64,000 nucleotides of DNA, taken from positions 1 to 64,000 of the forward strand of contig NZ_VUKE01000022.1 of assembly GCF_009193175.1 (NCBI RefSeq), written 5' to 3'. Below the pieces are notes generated by a model. It was not told where the DNA came from. It ran no database searches and saw only the letters and a list, made by a program, of their open reading frames with translations. Below are positions 13,248 through 25,732 of the stretch, piece by piece. Positions within the stretch are counted from its first letter, which is position 1. Each line of letters begins with the position of its first letter. A program made the translations under genes and the position numbers. Source of the stretch: Georgenia ruanii (lineage in GTDB: Bacteria; Actinomycetota; Actinomycetes; Actinomycetales; Actinomycetaceae).

Positions 13248-14602
<1,355 letters not shown>

Positions 14603-14606
<4 letters not shown>

Positions 14607-15418
14607 TTGCGCACCGCCCGCAGGGACGGGTGGGAGCCGGCGGCGACCATGTCGGCCACCGCCTGGCGGGGGTTGCCGGTGGTCACCAGCGCCTCGCCGA
14701 CCAGGACCGCGTCGGCCCCGGCGCGGGCGTAGTCGAGCACGTCGTGCGGCCCGCGAACGCCGGACTCGGCGACCTTGATGACCCCGCTCGGCACGACGTC
14801 GACGACCTGGCTGAACACCGCACGGTCGACGGTGAGGGTGTGCAGGTTGCGCGCGTTGATGCCCAGGACCCGGGCGCCGGCGTCCAGCCCGCGCTGCGCC
14901 TCCTCGCGGTCGTGGGCCTCGACCAGCGCGGTCATGCCCAGGGAGTGGACCCGCTCGATCAGCGAGACGAGCACCTCCTGCTCGAGGGCGGCGACGATGA
15001 GGAGCACGAGGTCGGCCCCGAACGCCCGCGCCTCCCACACCTGGTAGGGGGTGACGACGAAGTCCTTGCGCAGCACCGGGATGTCCACCGCCGCGCGCAC
15101 CGCGGCGAGGTCCTCCAGGGAGCCGCCGAAGCGGCGCCGCTCGGTCAGGCAGGAGATGACGCTCGCCCCGCCGGCCTCGTACTCCGCGGCGAGGCCCGCC
15201 GGGTCGGCGATCTCGGCCAGCGCGCCCTTGGACGGGCTCGAGCGCTTGACCTCCGAGATGATCGTCACCTCGCCGTGCTCGCCGCGCAGCGCGGCGACGC
15301 CGTCCTTCGCGCCCACCTGGCGCTGGGCCATCTCCTTGAGGACGTCCAGCGGACGCTGTGCCTCGCGCTCGGCGAGGTCCTCGCGGACCCCGGCGACGAT
15401 GTCTTCCAGCACGGTCAC
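14603..15418 (-). CDS. trpC: indole-3-glycerol phosphate synthase
   Basis: A 271-residue TIM barrel that closes the indole ring of CdRP. Conserved pieces: [13 protein letters not shown] (catalytic Lys), [51 protein letters not shown] and AVLVGEALV. The GTG start at 15418 is chosen because it has GGGGAG about 9 bases upstream and fits the family N-terminus ([15 protein letters not shown]). No trpD, trpF or trpG is present in the window. A likely -10 box TACCAT (15450-15455) lies upstream. Confidence 0.96.
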
Positions 15419-15449
15419 GGTGCCGTCTCCCCTCGTTGTCGTCCCGCCC

Positions 15450-15455
15450 ATGGTA
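15450..15455 (-). promoter_or_regulatory. candidate -10 box TACCAT of trpCBA
   Basis: TACCAT lies about 30 bases upstream of the trpC GTG and its Shine-Dalgarno. With the strong terminator upstream at 15571-15598, it suggests that trpCBA is a transcription unit separate from hisI-trpE. Confidence 0.4.
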
Positions 15456-15570
15456 GGCCGGGCCGCCGACACCCCCGGACGGCGTCCGCGGTGGGGGACG
15501 CCGGGCGCCGCGGTGGCGCTCCTTCCGGGGTGGCAGCTCCGCGGCCGGGCGACGGTCCCCGGGGACGGCG

Positions 15571-15598
15571 ACGCCCCGCCCGGGGCCGGGCGGGGCGT
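15571..15598 (-). terminator. strong terminator between the DUF4190 gene and trpC
   Basis: A perfect 13-bp GC stem (15571-15583 with 15586-15598), nearly without loop, lies about 28 bases past the stop codon of the DUF4190-like gene. Confidence 0.8.
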
Positions 15599-15625
15599 GG
15601 CGCGGGGGGCGTCAGGTCGCGCGCG

Positions 15626-16159
15626 TCAGAGGGACTCGAGGCCGGAGGTCCCGTACGTGCCGAGGAAGGCCGCGAGCCCGATGATGACCACGATGCCCAG
15701 CAGGATCTGGACGGCACCGACGACGATCGCCGCGATCGACATGCCGCGGTTGGTCGCCTGGCCCGCGTTCGCGGCGCGCAGGCCGAGGATGCCGAGCACG
15801 AGACCGACGATGCCGCCGAAGCCGGCGATGACGTTGAGCCCGGGGATGAAGGAGCCCACGATGCCGACGATCGAGGCGATGAGCCCGATGGTGCCGAGGT
15901 TGTTCTTCTCCGCGGTCGGCCCGTACGCGCCCGCGCCGTAGGGCTGGCCGTACTGCTGCGCCGGGGAGGGCTGGCCGAAGCCGTCGCCGTAGGCCGGCTG
16001 CTGGGTGTACGCGCCGTATGCGGGCTGGCCGGACGCCGGCTGCTGGGCGTAGGCGCCGTAGGCGGGCTGGCCGGACGCCGGCGGCTGATCGTCGCGCGGC
16101 GCCTGCGGGATGCGCTGGCCGTAACGCGGTTCGTCGGAGGGCTGGTTCTCCCCCGCCAT
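15626..16159 (-). CDS. DUF4190-like membrane protein with Gln/Tyr-rich repeats
   Basis: A 177-residue protein. The first 75 residues are low-complexity and rich in Gln, Pro, Ala, Gly and Tyr, including a duplicated 14-residue unit (PASGQPAYGAYAQQ). Two hydrophobic hairpins follow (about 85-125 and 135-170; IGLIASIVGIVGSFIPGLNV and AAIVVGAVQILLGIVVIIGL), matching the DUF4190/TM2-like family of small actinobacterial membrane proteins. Its function is unknown; the disordered arm may bind partners at the cytoplasmic face. The ATG shares its A with the TGA stop of the upstream small membrane gene, so the two are coupled. Confidence 0.82.
   Translation of the reverse strand: MAGENQPSDEPRYGQRIPQAPRDDQPPASGQPAYGAYAQQPASGQPAYGAYTQQPAYGDGFGQPSPAQQYGQPYGAGAYGPTAEKNNLGTIGLIASIVGIVGSFIPGLNVIAGFGGIVGLVLGILGLRAANAGQATNRGMSIAAIVVGAVQILLGIVVIIGLAAFLGTYGTSGLESL
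16020..16103. repeat. 42-bp in-frame duplication
   Basis: Two near-identical 42-bp units (starting 16020 and 16062) encode the repeated 14-residue QPAYGAY/PASG segment of the DUF4190-like protein. Confidence 0.7.
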
Positions 16160-16440
16160 CAGGCGGAGTACCAGTCGCGCTGGTCGGTGTGCACGCCGGC
16201 GGTCGCCGGCTGGCCCAGCCCCATGCCGCGCATCACCAGGCTGAGGACGGCCCCACCGACGGTGAGGACGACCCCGACGATCACCACGACCTGGTTGCTC
16301 AGCATCAGGCCGAGGCCGGTGACCAGGAAGCCCAGGCACACGCACCACATGAGGACCCACGCGGCCTTCGTCCGGCCGTGGTTGGCGAACGGCGCGGCCG
16401 GGGGCAGCGTGTAGGTCTCCGGCTCGGGCGTCTGTGGCAT
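16159..16440 (-). CDS. small membrane protein, HGxxPAAW-like
   Basis: A 93-residue protein with a short polar N-terminus, two transmembrane helices (about 27-48 and 50-70) and a polar tail. The segment NHGRTKAAW resembles the HGxxPAAW signature of actinobacterial proteins encoded between trpE and trpC, but Lys replaces the usual Pro. The role is unknown. It starts with ATG preceded by a purine-rich GGGAAGAGAAG, and a TATACC or TAGGGT -10 candidate lies at 16471-16488. It probably forms a two-gene unit with the DUF4190-like gene. Confidence 0.8.
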   Translation of the reverse strand: MPQTPEPETYTLPPAAPFANHGRTKAAWVLMWCVCLGFLVTGLGLMLSNQVVVIVGVVLTVGGAVLSLVMRGMGLGQPATAGVHTDQRDWYSA

Positions 16441-16559
16441 GTCTTCTCTTCCCTTTCACGGGCTGTCAGCGGTATAGGGCTCACCCTAGCGGGAAAGCGC
16501 GGCTCCCCGCCGCGCCCGGCCACGCGCGCCCTCACGGCGGCGTGGCGCGAGCGTCGTCG

Positions 16560-17258
16560 TCAGCGGGGCGCCGGCGGCTCGTGGTCCTCGCCGGACGGGG
16601 CCTCGTCGCCACCGGAGGGGTCCTCGCCCCGGCCCAGGGCGTCCCAGTCGTCCATGGCCCGTGTCCGCGCGTCCCGGGCCGCGCTCGGGGCGGCGCCCGG
16701 GGCCGACGTCCCGGGCGCCGTCGTCCGCTCGAAGCGTCGTCCCCCGCTCTGCCAGGCCCGCCCGCGCACCAGCGTGAGCGCGCCCAGCACCGCCAACGCG
16801 GCGGCCACCACGAGCGCCGCCCAGGGCCAGGGGGTCACGTGGGCCGTGCCGGACAGCTGCGGCACGCCGCTGACCTGCGCGGCCTCGGCGAGGGCGGGCG
16901 CCGTCGGGTCCTGGAGGAAGCCGACCACCGCCGCCGCCACGAGCGCCGCGGCGCCGATCAGCACCACGCCGCCGACGGCGACGGCGACCCGGCGCCCGAT
17001 CGCCACGGTCAGCGCGGCGGCCCCGACGACGAGCGCGGCCGCGGTCAGCGCCGGGGTGGCGCCCGCGCCGGTCACGCTCACCGGCCGGACGTCGATGACA
17101 GTGGCCACCTCCCCGCGCACCCACGGCAGCCCGCCGAGGGCGAGGAGCAGCACCGCGAGGCCGAGGGCGGCCAGCACCACCGCGCGGCGGGTGACCCGCC
17201 CCGGCGTCCCGCCCGGGCCCGCCGGCCCCGAGCCGGGCGCGGCGCCGGCGTCGGTCAC
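16560..17258 (-). CDS. Trp biosynthesis-associated membrane protein
   Basis: A 232-residue protein with four hydrophobic helices (about 23-43, 69-89, 91-116 and 144-166) and a polar, acidic C-terminal tail. The GTG start overlaps trpE as GTGA, the conserved position of the actinobacterial Trp_oprn_chp family (Rv1610-like) directly after trpE. The characteristic LPWVRG follows the first helix, and VTPWPW precedes the last. The function has not been established in the family. A role near tryptophan synthesis or transport is suggested only by context. Confidence 0.85.
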   Translation of the reverse strand: MTDAGAAPGSGPAGPGGTPGRVTRRAVVLAALGLAVLLLALGGLPWVRGEVATVIDVRPVSVTGAGATPALTAAALVVGAAALTVAIGRRVAVAVGGVVLIGAAALVAAAVVGFLQDPTAPALAEAAQVSGVPQLSGTAHVTPWPWAALVVAAALAVLGALTLVRGRAWQSGGRRFERTTAPGTSAPGAAPSAARDARTRAMDDWDALGRGEDPSGGDEAPSGEDHEPPAPR

Positions 17259-18883
17259 GGCCGCGCCCCGGCGCGGTCGGCCAGCGGGCGCAGCCCGGCC
17301 GCCACCTGGATCGCGCGGACCGCCGCGGCGGCCTTGTTGCGGGTCTCCTCGTACTCGGTGGCGGGCACCGAGTCGGCGACGATCCCGGCGCCGGCCTGGA
17401 CCGAGGCACGGTGGCCGCGGATGACGGCGGTGCGGATGGCGATGGCCATGTCGAGGTTCCCGGCGAAGTCGAAGTACCCCACCACCCCGCCGTACACGCC
17501 GCGGCGGGCCGGCTCGAGGGCGTCGATGAGCTCGATCGCCCGGGGCTTGGGCGCCCCGGAGAGGGTCCCGGCCGGGAAGGTCGCGGTGAGGCAGTCCAGC
17601 GCGCTCGTGGCGTCCCGCTGCCGGCCCTGCACGGTCGAGGAGATGTGCATGATGTGGCTGAACCGCTTGATCTCCATGAGCTCGACCACCTCGACGGTCT
17701 CCGGCCGGCACACCTTGGTCAGGTCGTTGCGGGCCAGGTCGACGAGCATGACGTGCTCGGAGATCTCCTTCGGGTCCGCCAGCAGCTCCTCGGCCAGGGC
17801 CCGGTCCTCCGCCTGGGTCGCCCCGCGCGGACGGGACCCGGCGATGGGGAAGGTCGTGACCGTGCCGTCCTGGACGTGCACGAGGGTCTCCGGGCTGGAG
17901 CCGACGACGGCGAACGTGCCGGCGGCGCCGCCCGAGGCGTCCTCGCGAGCCACGCCGTCGCCCGCCGGGCCGTCGGGGTCGGCGAGCTGGAGGTAGTACA
18001 TGTACGGCGAGGGGTTGATGGTGCGCAGCACCCGGTAGACGTCGAGCGGGTCGGCGGCGCAGTCGATGTCCAGGCGCTGGGAGAGCACCACCTGGAAGAC
18101 CTCGCCGTCGTAGATCGCCTGCTTGGCGGCGAGCACGGCGGTCTCGAAGTCCTCGCGCGGCGTCCGGAACCGCAGCTCCGGCTCCTCGGCCGCCACCCGC
18201 ACGGCGGCGGCCGTGGTGGCCGGGCGCAGCAGCGCCGCCTCCATCGCGTCGAGCCGGGCGACGGCGTCGGCGTGGGCGGCGTCGACCCGCTGGGAGGTGT
18301 TGTCGAAGTTCACCGCGTTGGCGATGAGCCACACGGACCCGTCGTGGTGGTCCACCGCCGCCATGTCGGTGGCCAGGCACAGCGCCACCTCGGGGGTGTC
18401 GTGCTCCACGGGCGCCTGGGCGCGCAACGTCGGCTCCCACTGGCGCAGCACGTCCCAGCCCAGCGAGCCGACCAGCCCGCCCGTGAGCGGCGGCAGACCC
18501 GGGATGGCGGGGGTGGCCAGCTCGGCGAGCGCGGCGCCGAGGACGTCCAGGACCGGCCCGGCGGCCGGGATGCCGACGGGGACGTCGCCGTGCCACACCG
18601 CGTGTCCGTCCCGGCTCGTCAGGGTGGCCCGGGAGGCGGCGCCGACGAAGGACCAGCGCGACCACGCGCCGTCGTGCTCGGCGGACTCGAGGATGAAGGT
18701 GCCCGGGCGCCCGCCGGCCAGCTGGCGGTACAGGCCCACGGGGGTGACGTCGTCGGCGAGGAGGCGGCGGACCACCGGGATGACCCGCCGGTCGGCGGCC
18801 ATCTGCCGGAACTCGGGCAGGGTGGGCCAGGTCTCGCCCCACTCCACCCGGGGGGTGCTCAGGTAGGTGGTCTCCGTGCTCAT
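17255..18883 (-). CDS. trpE: anthranilate synthase component I
   Basis: A 542-residue chorismate-utilising enzyme that forms anthranilate with ammonia supplied by a TrpG partner not encoded here. Hallmarks: [20 protein letters not shown] at the N-terminus, [17 protein letters not shown] for tryptophan feedback binding (the LES motif), [35 protein letters not shown] and the C-terminal [17 protein letters not shown]. The ATG overlaps the hisI stop as ATGA, so transcription and translation run from hisI through the membrane protein gene. Confidence 0.97.
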   Translation of the reverse strand: MSTETTYLSTPRVEWGETWPTLPEFRQMAADRRVIPVVRRLLADDVTPVGLYRQLAGGRPGTFILESAEHDGAWSRWSFVGAASRATLTSRDGHAVWHGDVPVGIPAAGPVLDVLGAALAELATPAIPGLPPLTGGLVGSLGWDVLRQWEPTLRAQAPVEHDTPEVALCLATDMAAVDHHDGSVWLIANAVNFDNTSQRVDAAHADAVARLDAMEAALLRPATTAAAVRVAAEEPELRFRTPREDFETAVLAAKQAIYDGEVFQVVLSQRLDIDCAADPLDVYRVLRTINPSPYMYYLQLADPDGPAGDGVAREDASGGAAGTFAVVGSSPETLVHVQDGTVTTFPIAGSRPRGATQAEDRALAEELLADPKEISEHVMLVDLARNDLTKVCRPETVEVVELMEIKRFSHIMHISSTVQGRQRDATSALDCLTATFPAGTLSGAPKPRAIELIDALEPARRGVYGGVVGYFDFAGNLDMAIAIRTAVIRGHRASVQAGAGIVADSVPATEYEETRNKAAAAVRAIQVAAGLRPLADRAGARP

Positions 18884-19248
18884 GCGTCCGCCTCCGCGAC
18901 GACGGCGCCGAGGTCGCCGCCGGCCTCGAAGCAGGTGCGGGTGCCGGTGTGGCAGGCGGGCCCGACCTGGTCGACCCGGACCAGCAGGGTGTCGCCGTCG
19001 CAGTCCAGCGCCACGGACTTCACGTGCTGGGTGTGCCCGGAGGTGTCCCCCTTGCGCCAGTACTCCTGCCGCGAGCGCGACCAGTACCACGCGCGCCCGG
19101 TGGTGAGGGTGCGGGCGAGCGCCTCGTCGTCCATCCAGCCAACCATGAGCACCTCGCCGGTGTCGTGCTGCTGGACGACGGCGGCGACGAGGCCGTGGTC
19201 GTCGCGCTTGAGGCGGGCGGCGATGGCGGGATCGAGGGAGGTCTGCAC
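18880..19248 (-). CDS. hisI: phosphoribosyl-AMP cyclohydrolase
   Basis: A 122-residue monofunctional HisI that opens the purine ring of PR-AMP in histidine synthesis; no HisE domain is fused. Signatures: [35 protein letters not shown], metal-binding DCDGDT and the Zn ligands in CHTGTRTC. The GTG start has CAAGAT 6 bases upstream and no Shine-Dalgarno. It is the promoter-proximal gene of a hisI-trpE-membrane protein unit linked by 4-base overlaps. Confidence 0.96.
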   Translation of the reverse strand: MQTSLDPAIAARLKRDDHGLVAAVVQQHDTGEVLMVGWMDDEALARTLTTGRAWYWSRSRQEYWRKGDTSGHTQHVKSVALDCDGDTLLVRVDQVGPACHTGTRTCFEAGGDLGAVVAEADA

Positions 19249-19254
19249 CGCTCG

Positions 19255-19260
19255 ATCTTG
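19255..19260 (-). promoter_or_regulatory. -10 box CAAGAT, leaderless hisI-trpE operon
   Basis: CAAGAT is 6 bases from the hisI GTG, within the 56-base gap after the ABC exporter genes. Confidence 0.5.
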
Positions 19261-19304
19261 CCACGCGGGCGCGCCGCGGCGCCGACGCCGTCCGCGCCGG
19301 GAGG

Positions 19305-21076
19305 CTACGCCGTCTGGGTGACCCAGGAGCGGTGCATCCGCGCGTACGTCCCGCCGGCGGCCGCCAGGTCGGGGTGGGTGCCGACCTCGACGACGCGCCC
19401 GTCGTCGACCACGACCACGAGGTCGGCGCTCTCGGCGGTGGCGAGGCGGTGCGCGACCGTCACCGACGTGCGCCCGGCGGTGAGCCGGTCGAGCGCGCGG
19501 CTGACCCGGGTCTCGGTGGCCGGGTCGACGGCGGAGGTGGCCTCGTCGAGCAGGAGGACGCCCGCGCCGGCGAGGTAGGCGCGGGCGAGCGCGACGAGCT
19601 GGCGCTCCCCCGCCGACAACGACTCCCCGCGCTGGCCGACCGGGGTGTCCAGGCCGGCGGGCAGCGTGTCCGTCCACGCCTCCAGGCCCAGGGCGGCGAC
19701 GGCGTGGCGCACCCGGTCGGGGCCGGCGGGCGCGGGCCCGTAGGCGATGTTCTCCGCCAGGGTGCCGTCGAAGAGGAAGCCCTCCTGGGGCACGAGCACC
19801 ACCCGGGCGCGCAGGTCGCGCAGGGCCAGGTCGCGCAGGTCGACGCCGTCGAGGAGCACCCGCCCGGCCGTGGGGTCCATGAGCCGGGCGAGGAGCTTGA
19901 CCAGGGTGGTCTTCCCCGAGCCGGTGCGACCGACGACCGCCACCCGCGCGCCGGCGGGGATGACGAGGTCCACGCCGTGGAGCACCTCGGGACCGCCGGG
20001 GTAGGCGAAGCGGACCCCGCGCAGCTCCAGGCGGCCCGGGCCGGGCGGCGCCGTGGTGGGCCGGACCGGGTCGGTGACCTCGGCGGGGGTCTCGAGCACC
20101 GCGATGACCCGGCGCCAGCCGGCGACGGCGTTCTGCAGCTCGTTGAGCATCTCGGTGGCGTTCTGCACCGGCCCGGTGAACATCTGGACGAGGAAGAGGA
20201 CGGCGAGCAGCGCGCCGACGCTCAGCTGCCCGGCCGCGCCGAGCAGGGTGCCCGCGACGACGACGGCGGCCAGGGCCACCCCGGAGAGCACCACCCCGGA
20301 GGAGAACGCCAGCGACACCCGGGTCTGCGCGCGCACCGCCGCGCCGCGGTGGGCGCGCACCGCGTGGTCGATGCGCCGCTGGGTGCGCCGCGCCGCCCCG
20401 TAGGCGCGGATCGTCTCGGCGCCGACCACGGACTCGCCGACCGCGGCGAGCATCGCGCCCACCCGGACCCGCACCTCGGCGTAGGCGGCGGAGATGGCCC
20501 GCTGGGCGCGGGGGGCCAGCACGGCCATGGGGGCGAAGCACAGCCACACGAGCAGGGCCAGCCGCCAGTCGTACAGGACCATCGCGACGGTGGCGAGCAG
20601 CAGCTGGGCGGCGTTGAGCAGGAGCGTGAGCCCGCCGCGCTGGACGAAGGTGGAGATGGTGTCGACGTCGGAGGTGACCCGGGAGACCAGGGCGCCGCGC
20701 CGCTCGGCGGACTGGGTCAGGGCCGAGAGGTCGTGGACGTGGCGGAAGGTCCGCACCCGCAGCTGGGCCAGGCCCCGCTCGCTGGTGCGGTACAGCCGCA
20801 CGTTGACCAGGGCGCTGGCCTGCCCGGTGAGGAGCAGGACGGCGAGGCCGACGGCGCACACCGCCAGCACGCGCCCGACGTCGGGCCCGCCGGGGGCGAG
20901 GACGCCGTGGTCGGTGGCCTGCTGGATGGTCACCGGCACGACCATCCGCCCGGCCGTGGCGACCAGGGCGAGCAGCACCGTGGCGGTCAGGCCGTCGGTC
21001 AGGGCCGGGGAGAGCTGGACGCCGCGCCGGACGGTGCCGACGACGCCGAGGTCGCTGGCGGAGGAGATCCGGGCGC

Positions 21077-21080
<4 letters not shown>
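19305..21080 (-). CDS. ABC exporter half-transporter with consensus catalytic NBD residues
   Basis: A 591-residue membrane-ATPase fusion. The N-terminal six-helix exporter domain (about 20-330) is followed by an NBD with Walker [12 protein letters not shown]-loop [10 protein letters not shown], signature LSAGERQ, Walker [12 protein letters not shown] with the catalytic Glu, and H-loop VAHRLAT. The signature is degenerate (LSAGE instead of LSGGQ), which fits pairing with the upstream half-transporter whose own Walker B and H-loop are altered. The substrate is unknown. The GTG start overlaps the upstream gene as GTGA, ensuring equal synthesis of both halves. Confidence 0.92.
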
Positions 21081-23062
<1,982 letters not shown>

Positions 23063-23122
23063 CTGGTCACCAGACGTCAACGTCGCCACGACCGGTCGGT
23101 CCGCCGTCTGACATCCCCGTCC

Positions 23123-23788
23123 TCACGCGTCGACGTCCTCACGGGCGGCGACCGTCGGGCCGCTCCAGCGCAGGAACCGCTCGACGGTCTCCGCCCGCCC
23201 GACGACGTCGACGTCGGCCGCCTCGACGCGCCCCGAGGCGTGCAGGGCCAGCTCGACCGGGTCACCGGCGACGACCACGGCGTCGGGCGCGCGCCTGGCC
23301 ACCCGCCGGGGACCGCCCGGGACCGCCTGCACGACGCCGACCGGGCTGCGCCGGTAGCCCAGCCGCGCCAGCGGGGCCAGCTCGGCCCAGATCGCGCGCA
23401 CCTGGTCCGGGGGCAGCACACGCGGGTCGACCGGACCGCGACCGCGGCGCACGTCCTCGTGGTGGATGACGTACTCCACGTGGTGCGCGCGGTCACCGGC
23501 CCAGCCCACCGGGTTCCGCGGCGACATGCCCGCGGCGAAGGTCTCCAGCAGGGCGGCGTACCCGGCCGGGGTGCGGGCCTGCTCGACGAGCCGGCCCAGG
23601 AACCGCTCCCGGCCCGGGCGCGGCCGGGCGATGACGTCGGCGGCCTGACGCAGCGGATGGTGCTCGCGCTGGACGAGGTGCGCGAGCAGGTGCCGCACGG
23701 TCCAGCCCTCGCACAGGGTGGGCGCGTCGGGATCGGCGCGGCGGAACGTCTCCACGAGCGCGGCGCGCTCGGTCTCCATCCAGGTCAC
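23123..23788 (-). CDS. TIGR03085-like protein (DinB/mycothiol maleylpyruvate isomerase N-terminal type)
   Basis: A 221-residue protein. The N-terminus METERAALVETFRRADPDAPTLCEGWTVRHLLAHL matches the DinB-like four-helix metal-binding fold, with candidate metal ligands in HLLAHL and YVIHHEDVRRG. Related actinobacterial proteins include mycothiol-dependent enzymes, and this genome has mshC. The substrate is unknown. The GTG at 23788 has GGAGGG immediately upstream; the frame stays open further upstream without family resemblance. Confidence 0.8.
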   Translation of the reverse strand: MTWMETERAALVETFRRADPDAPTLCEGWTVRHLLAHLVQREHHPLRQAADVIARPRPGRERFLGRLVEQARTPAGYAALLETFAAGMSPRNPVGWAGDRAHHVEYVIHHEDVRRGRGPVDPRVLPPDQVRAIWAELAPLARLGYRRSPVGVVQAVPGGPRRVARRAPDAVVVAGDPVELALHASGRVEAADVDVVGRAETVERFLRWSGPTVAAREDVDA

Positions 23789-23926
23789 GAGCCCTCCGTC
23801 GGTGTGCGAACCGCTGGTCTGCCGGTCACAGTCTGCCGCGAGAAACCCGGACCGCCACCGGCGGTCGGCCAGGGGCGGCGCGCCCACCCCTCGGCGGGCG
23901 CCGGGCGCGGCTGGCCGGGGCCGCGG

Positions 23927-24697
23927 TCAGCGCACCGCGATGCCGCGCGCCCGCATGTCTGTCTTGACCTCGCCGATCGTCATCGTGCCGAAGTGGAACA
24001 CCGACGCCGCGAGCACCGCGTCCGCGCCGGCCTGCGCCGCCTGGGCGAAGTCCGCGACCTTGCCCGCCCCGCCGGAGGCGATGAGGGGCACCCGCACCTC
24101 CCGGCGCACGTCGCGGAGCATGGTCAGGTCGTAGCCGTCCTTGGTGCCGTCGGCGTCCATGGAGTTCAGCAGGATCTCCCCGGCGCCGAGCTCGGCGCCG
24201 CGCGCGGCCCACTCCACCGCGTCGATGCCCGTGCCCCGGCGCCCGCCGTGCGTGGTCACCTCGTACCCGGAGGGCGTGCGGGTCTCCCCGGTGACCCGGC
24301 GGGCGTCGACGGACAGCACGAGGACCTGGCTGCCGAAGCGGTCGGCGATCTCGCTGATGAGCTCGGGCCGCGCGATGGCGGCGGTGTTCACCCCCACCTT
24401 GTCCGCGCCGGCCTTGAGGAGCCGGTTGACGTCCGCGACCGCGCGCACCCCGCCGCCGACGGTCAGCGGCACGAAGATCTGCTCCGCGGTGCGGGAGACC
24501 ACGTCCATCGTCGTCTCCCGGTCCTCCGCCGAGGCGGAGACGTCGAGGAAGGTCACCTCGTCGGCGCCGTCCTGGTCGTACCGGTAGGCCAGCTCCACGG
24601 GGTCACCGGCGTCGCGCAGGCCCTGGAAGTTCACGCCCTTGACCACCCGGCCACCGGCGACATCGAGGCACGGGATGACCCGGACCGCCACACTCAT
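23927..24697 (-). CDS. hisF: imidazole glycerol phosphate synthase cyclase subunit
   Basis: A 256-residue beta/alpha barrel that joins PRFAR with ammonia from HisH to give IGP and AICAR. The catalytic aspartates are in VIPCLDV (near residue 11) and LVLSVDAR; phosphate-binding loops are LTVGGGVR and LIASGGAGK. The ATG has a textbook AAGGAG 7 bases upstream and a likely TAACCT -10 (24741-24746), divergent from the kinase gene. No hisH or hisA lies adjacent, so the his genes are scattered. Confidence 0.97.
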   Translation of the reverse strand: MSVAVRVIPCLDVAGGRVVKGVNFQGLRDAGDPVELAYRYDQDGADEVTFLDVSASAEDRETTMDVVSRTAEQIFVPLTVGGGVRAVADVNRLLKAGADKVGVNTAAIARPELISEIADRFGSQVLVLSVDARRVTGETRTPSGYEVTTHGGRRGTGIDAVEWAARGAELGAGEILLNSMDADGTKDGYDLTMLRDVRREVRVPLIASGGAGKVADFAQAAQAGADAVLAASVFHFGTMTIGEVKTDMRARGIAVR

Positions 24698-24755
24698 CCT
24701 GCTGCTCCTTCGTCCCGGGCGGGAATTGCCGACAGGAGCGAGGTTAGCCGCCCGG

Positions 24756-24761
24756 TAGCGT
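24756..24761 (+). promoter_or_regulatory. -10 box TAGCGT, leaderless P-loop kinase gene
   Basis: TAGCGT lies 8 bases before the ATG at 24770. It is back-to-back with the hisF -10 candidate TAACCT at 24741-24746. Confidence 0.5.
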
Positions 24762-24769
24762 CGGGCGTC

Positions 24770-25396
24770 ATGACCGCCCCCACACCGGCCGCCGGCGGCC
24801 GCCCGGCCGCGCCCTCCGAGGCCGCGGCGGCGGTGGCCCGCCTGGTGCTCGACGCGCTGCCCGGCCACCGCGGCCCGGGGCCGTTCGTGCTCGGCATCGA
24901 CGGGCGCTCCGGCTCGGGGAAGTCCGACCTTGCCGCGGCGGTCCTGCCGCTGCTGCGCGCCCGCCTGGGCGACGACGCCGTCGCCGGGCTGGCCCTCGAG
25001 GAGGCCTACCGCGGTTGGCACGGCCTCGCCGCGGGGGTCGAGGCGGTGACCGCCGGGGTGCTCGCGCCGCTGGCGCAGGGCCACCCGGGCGCAGTGACCC
25101 GCTACGACTGGGTGACCGGCACCCTCGACGGCGATCTCGTCGTGCCCGCCCCCGGCGCGCCGATGCCGCGCGTGCTGGTCGTCGAGGGCTGCGGCGCCGG
25201 CTCCGCGGCGTGCGCCCCGTTCGTCCACCGGCTGGTGTGGCTCGAGGCGCCCGAGGCGGTGCGGCGCCGCCGGGCGATGGCCCGGGACGCGAGCAGCTGG
25301 ACGCACCTGTGGGCGGCGTGGGAGGCCCAGGAGCAGGCGTTGCTCGAGGCGCGCGACGTGCGCGCGGCCGCCGACCTCGTGGTTCGAACCGGATAA
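24770..25396 (+). CDS. P-loop kinase, uridine kinase-like
   Basis: A 208-residue protein with Walker [13 protein letters not shown] at about 41-52, a Walker B-like VLVVEGCGA and the Arg-rich lid RRRRAMARD, resembling the small (d)NMP/uridine kinase-like ATP-binding proteins of actinobacteria. It presumably phosphorylates a small substrate; nothing here fixes which. The first 20 residues are Ala/Pro/Gly-rich and probably disordered. It is transcribed divergently from hisF, apparently leaderless. Confidence 0.78.
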   Translation: MTAPTPAAGGRPAAPSEAAAAVARLVLDALPGHRGPGPFVLGIDGRSGSGKSDLAAAVLPLLRARLGDDAVAGLALEEAYRGWHGLAAGVEAVTAGVLAPLAQGHPGAVTRYDWVTGTLDGDLVVPAPGAPMPRVLVVEGCGAGSAACAPFVHRLVWLEAPEAVRRRRAMARDASSWTHLWAAWEAQEQALLEARDVRAAADLVVRTG

Positions 25397-25732
25397 CGGC
25401 GGCGCGCCGGGCCGACCTGGCGGGGGGCGACGCCGCCCCAGGCTGTGATCCCCTCCGGTCGCTCGGCGTCCGGCCGCGGGTACAGCAGCCAGTTCACCGG
25501 GACGGCGAGCAGGTCGGCGCCCTGCAGGGCGACCTGGCGGACCCACTCGGGGAACTCGACGTCGGGAACGACGGCGGCGGCGGTCCGCCCGCCCTCGCCC
25601 CCCGGCGTCCGACACCGCCGACGCATCCGCCGCACTTTTCCACAGCAGGGACGCGCTCCCCGACGCGTGTCGGCGGGGTCGGCTAGCGTTTAGCACATCA
25701 GTTCGACGCGGATCTGAGGGGGGGTGGGAGCA
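25397..25732. other. intergenic region with nitrilase remnant
   Basis: No intact gene lies between the kinase stop codon and the HNH gene. The region holds the nitrilase-like fragment (25432-25572, minus) and the probable promoter of the HNH gene (TAGCGT near 25684-25689). Confidence 0.6.
25432..25572 (-). pseudogene. remnant of a carbon-nitrogen hydrolase (nitrilase family) gene
   Basis: About 47 codons on the minus strand read [20 protein letters not shown], then [19 protein letters not shown]. In nitrilase-family enzymes this corresponds to the segment around the catalytic Cys (CYDxEFPE..R..A..GADLL..P.NW). Pro stands where the catalytic Cys would be, and neither the N-terminal nor the C-terminal part of the enzyme can be found on either side. 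It looks like the debris of a deleted gene, possibly disrupted by arrival of the neighbouring HNH gene. I am fairly sure of the family, less sure of the history. Confidence 0.62.
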
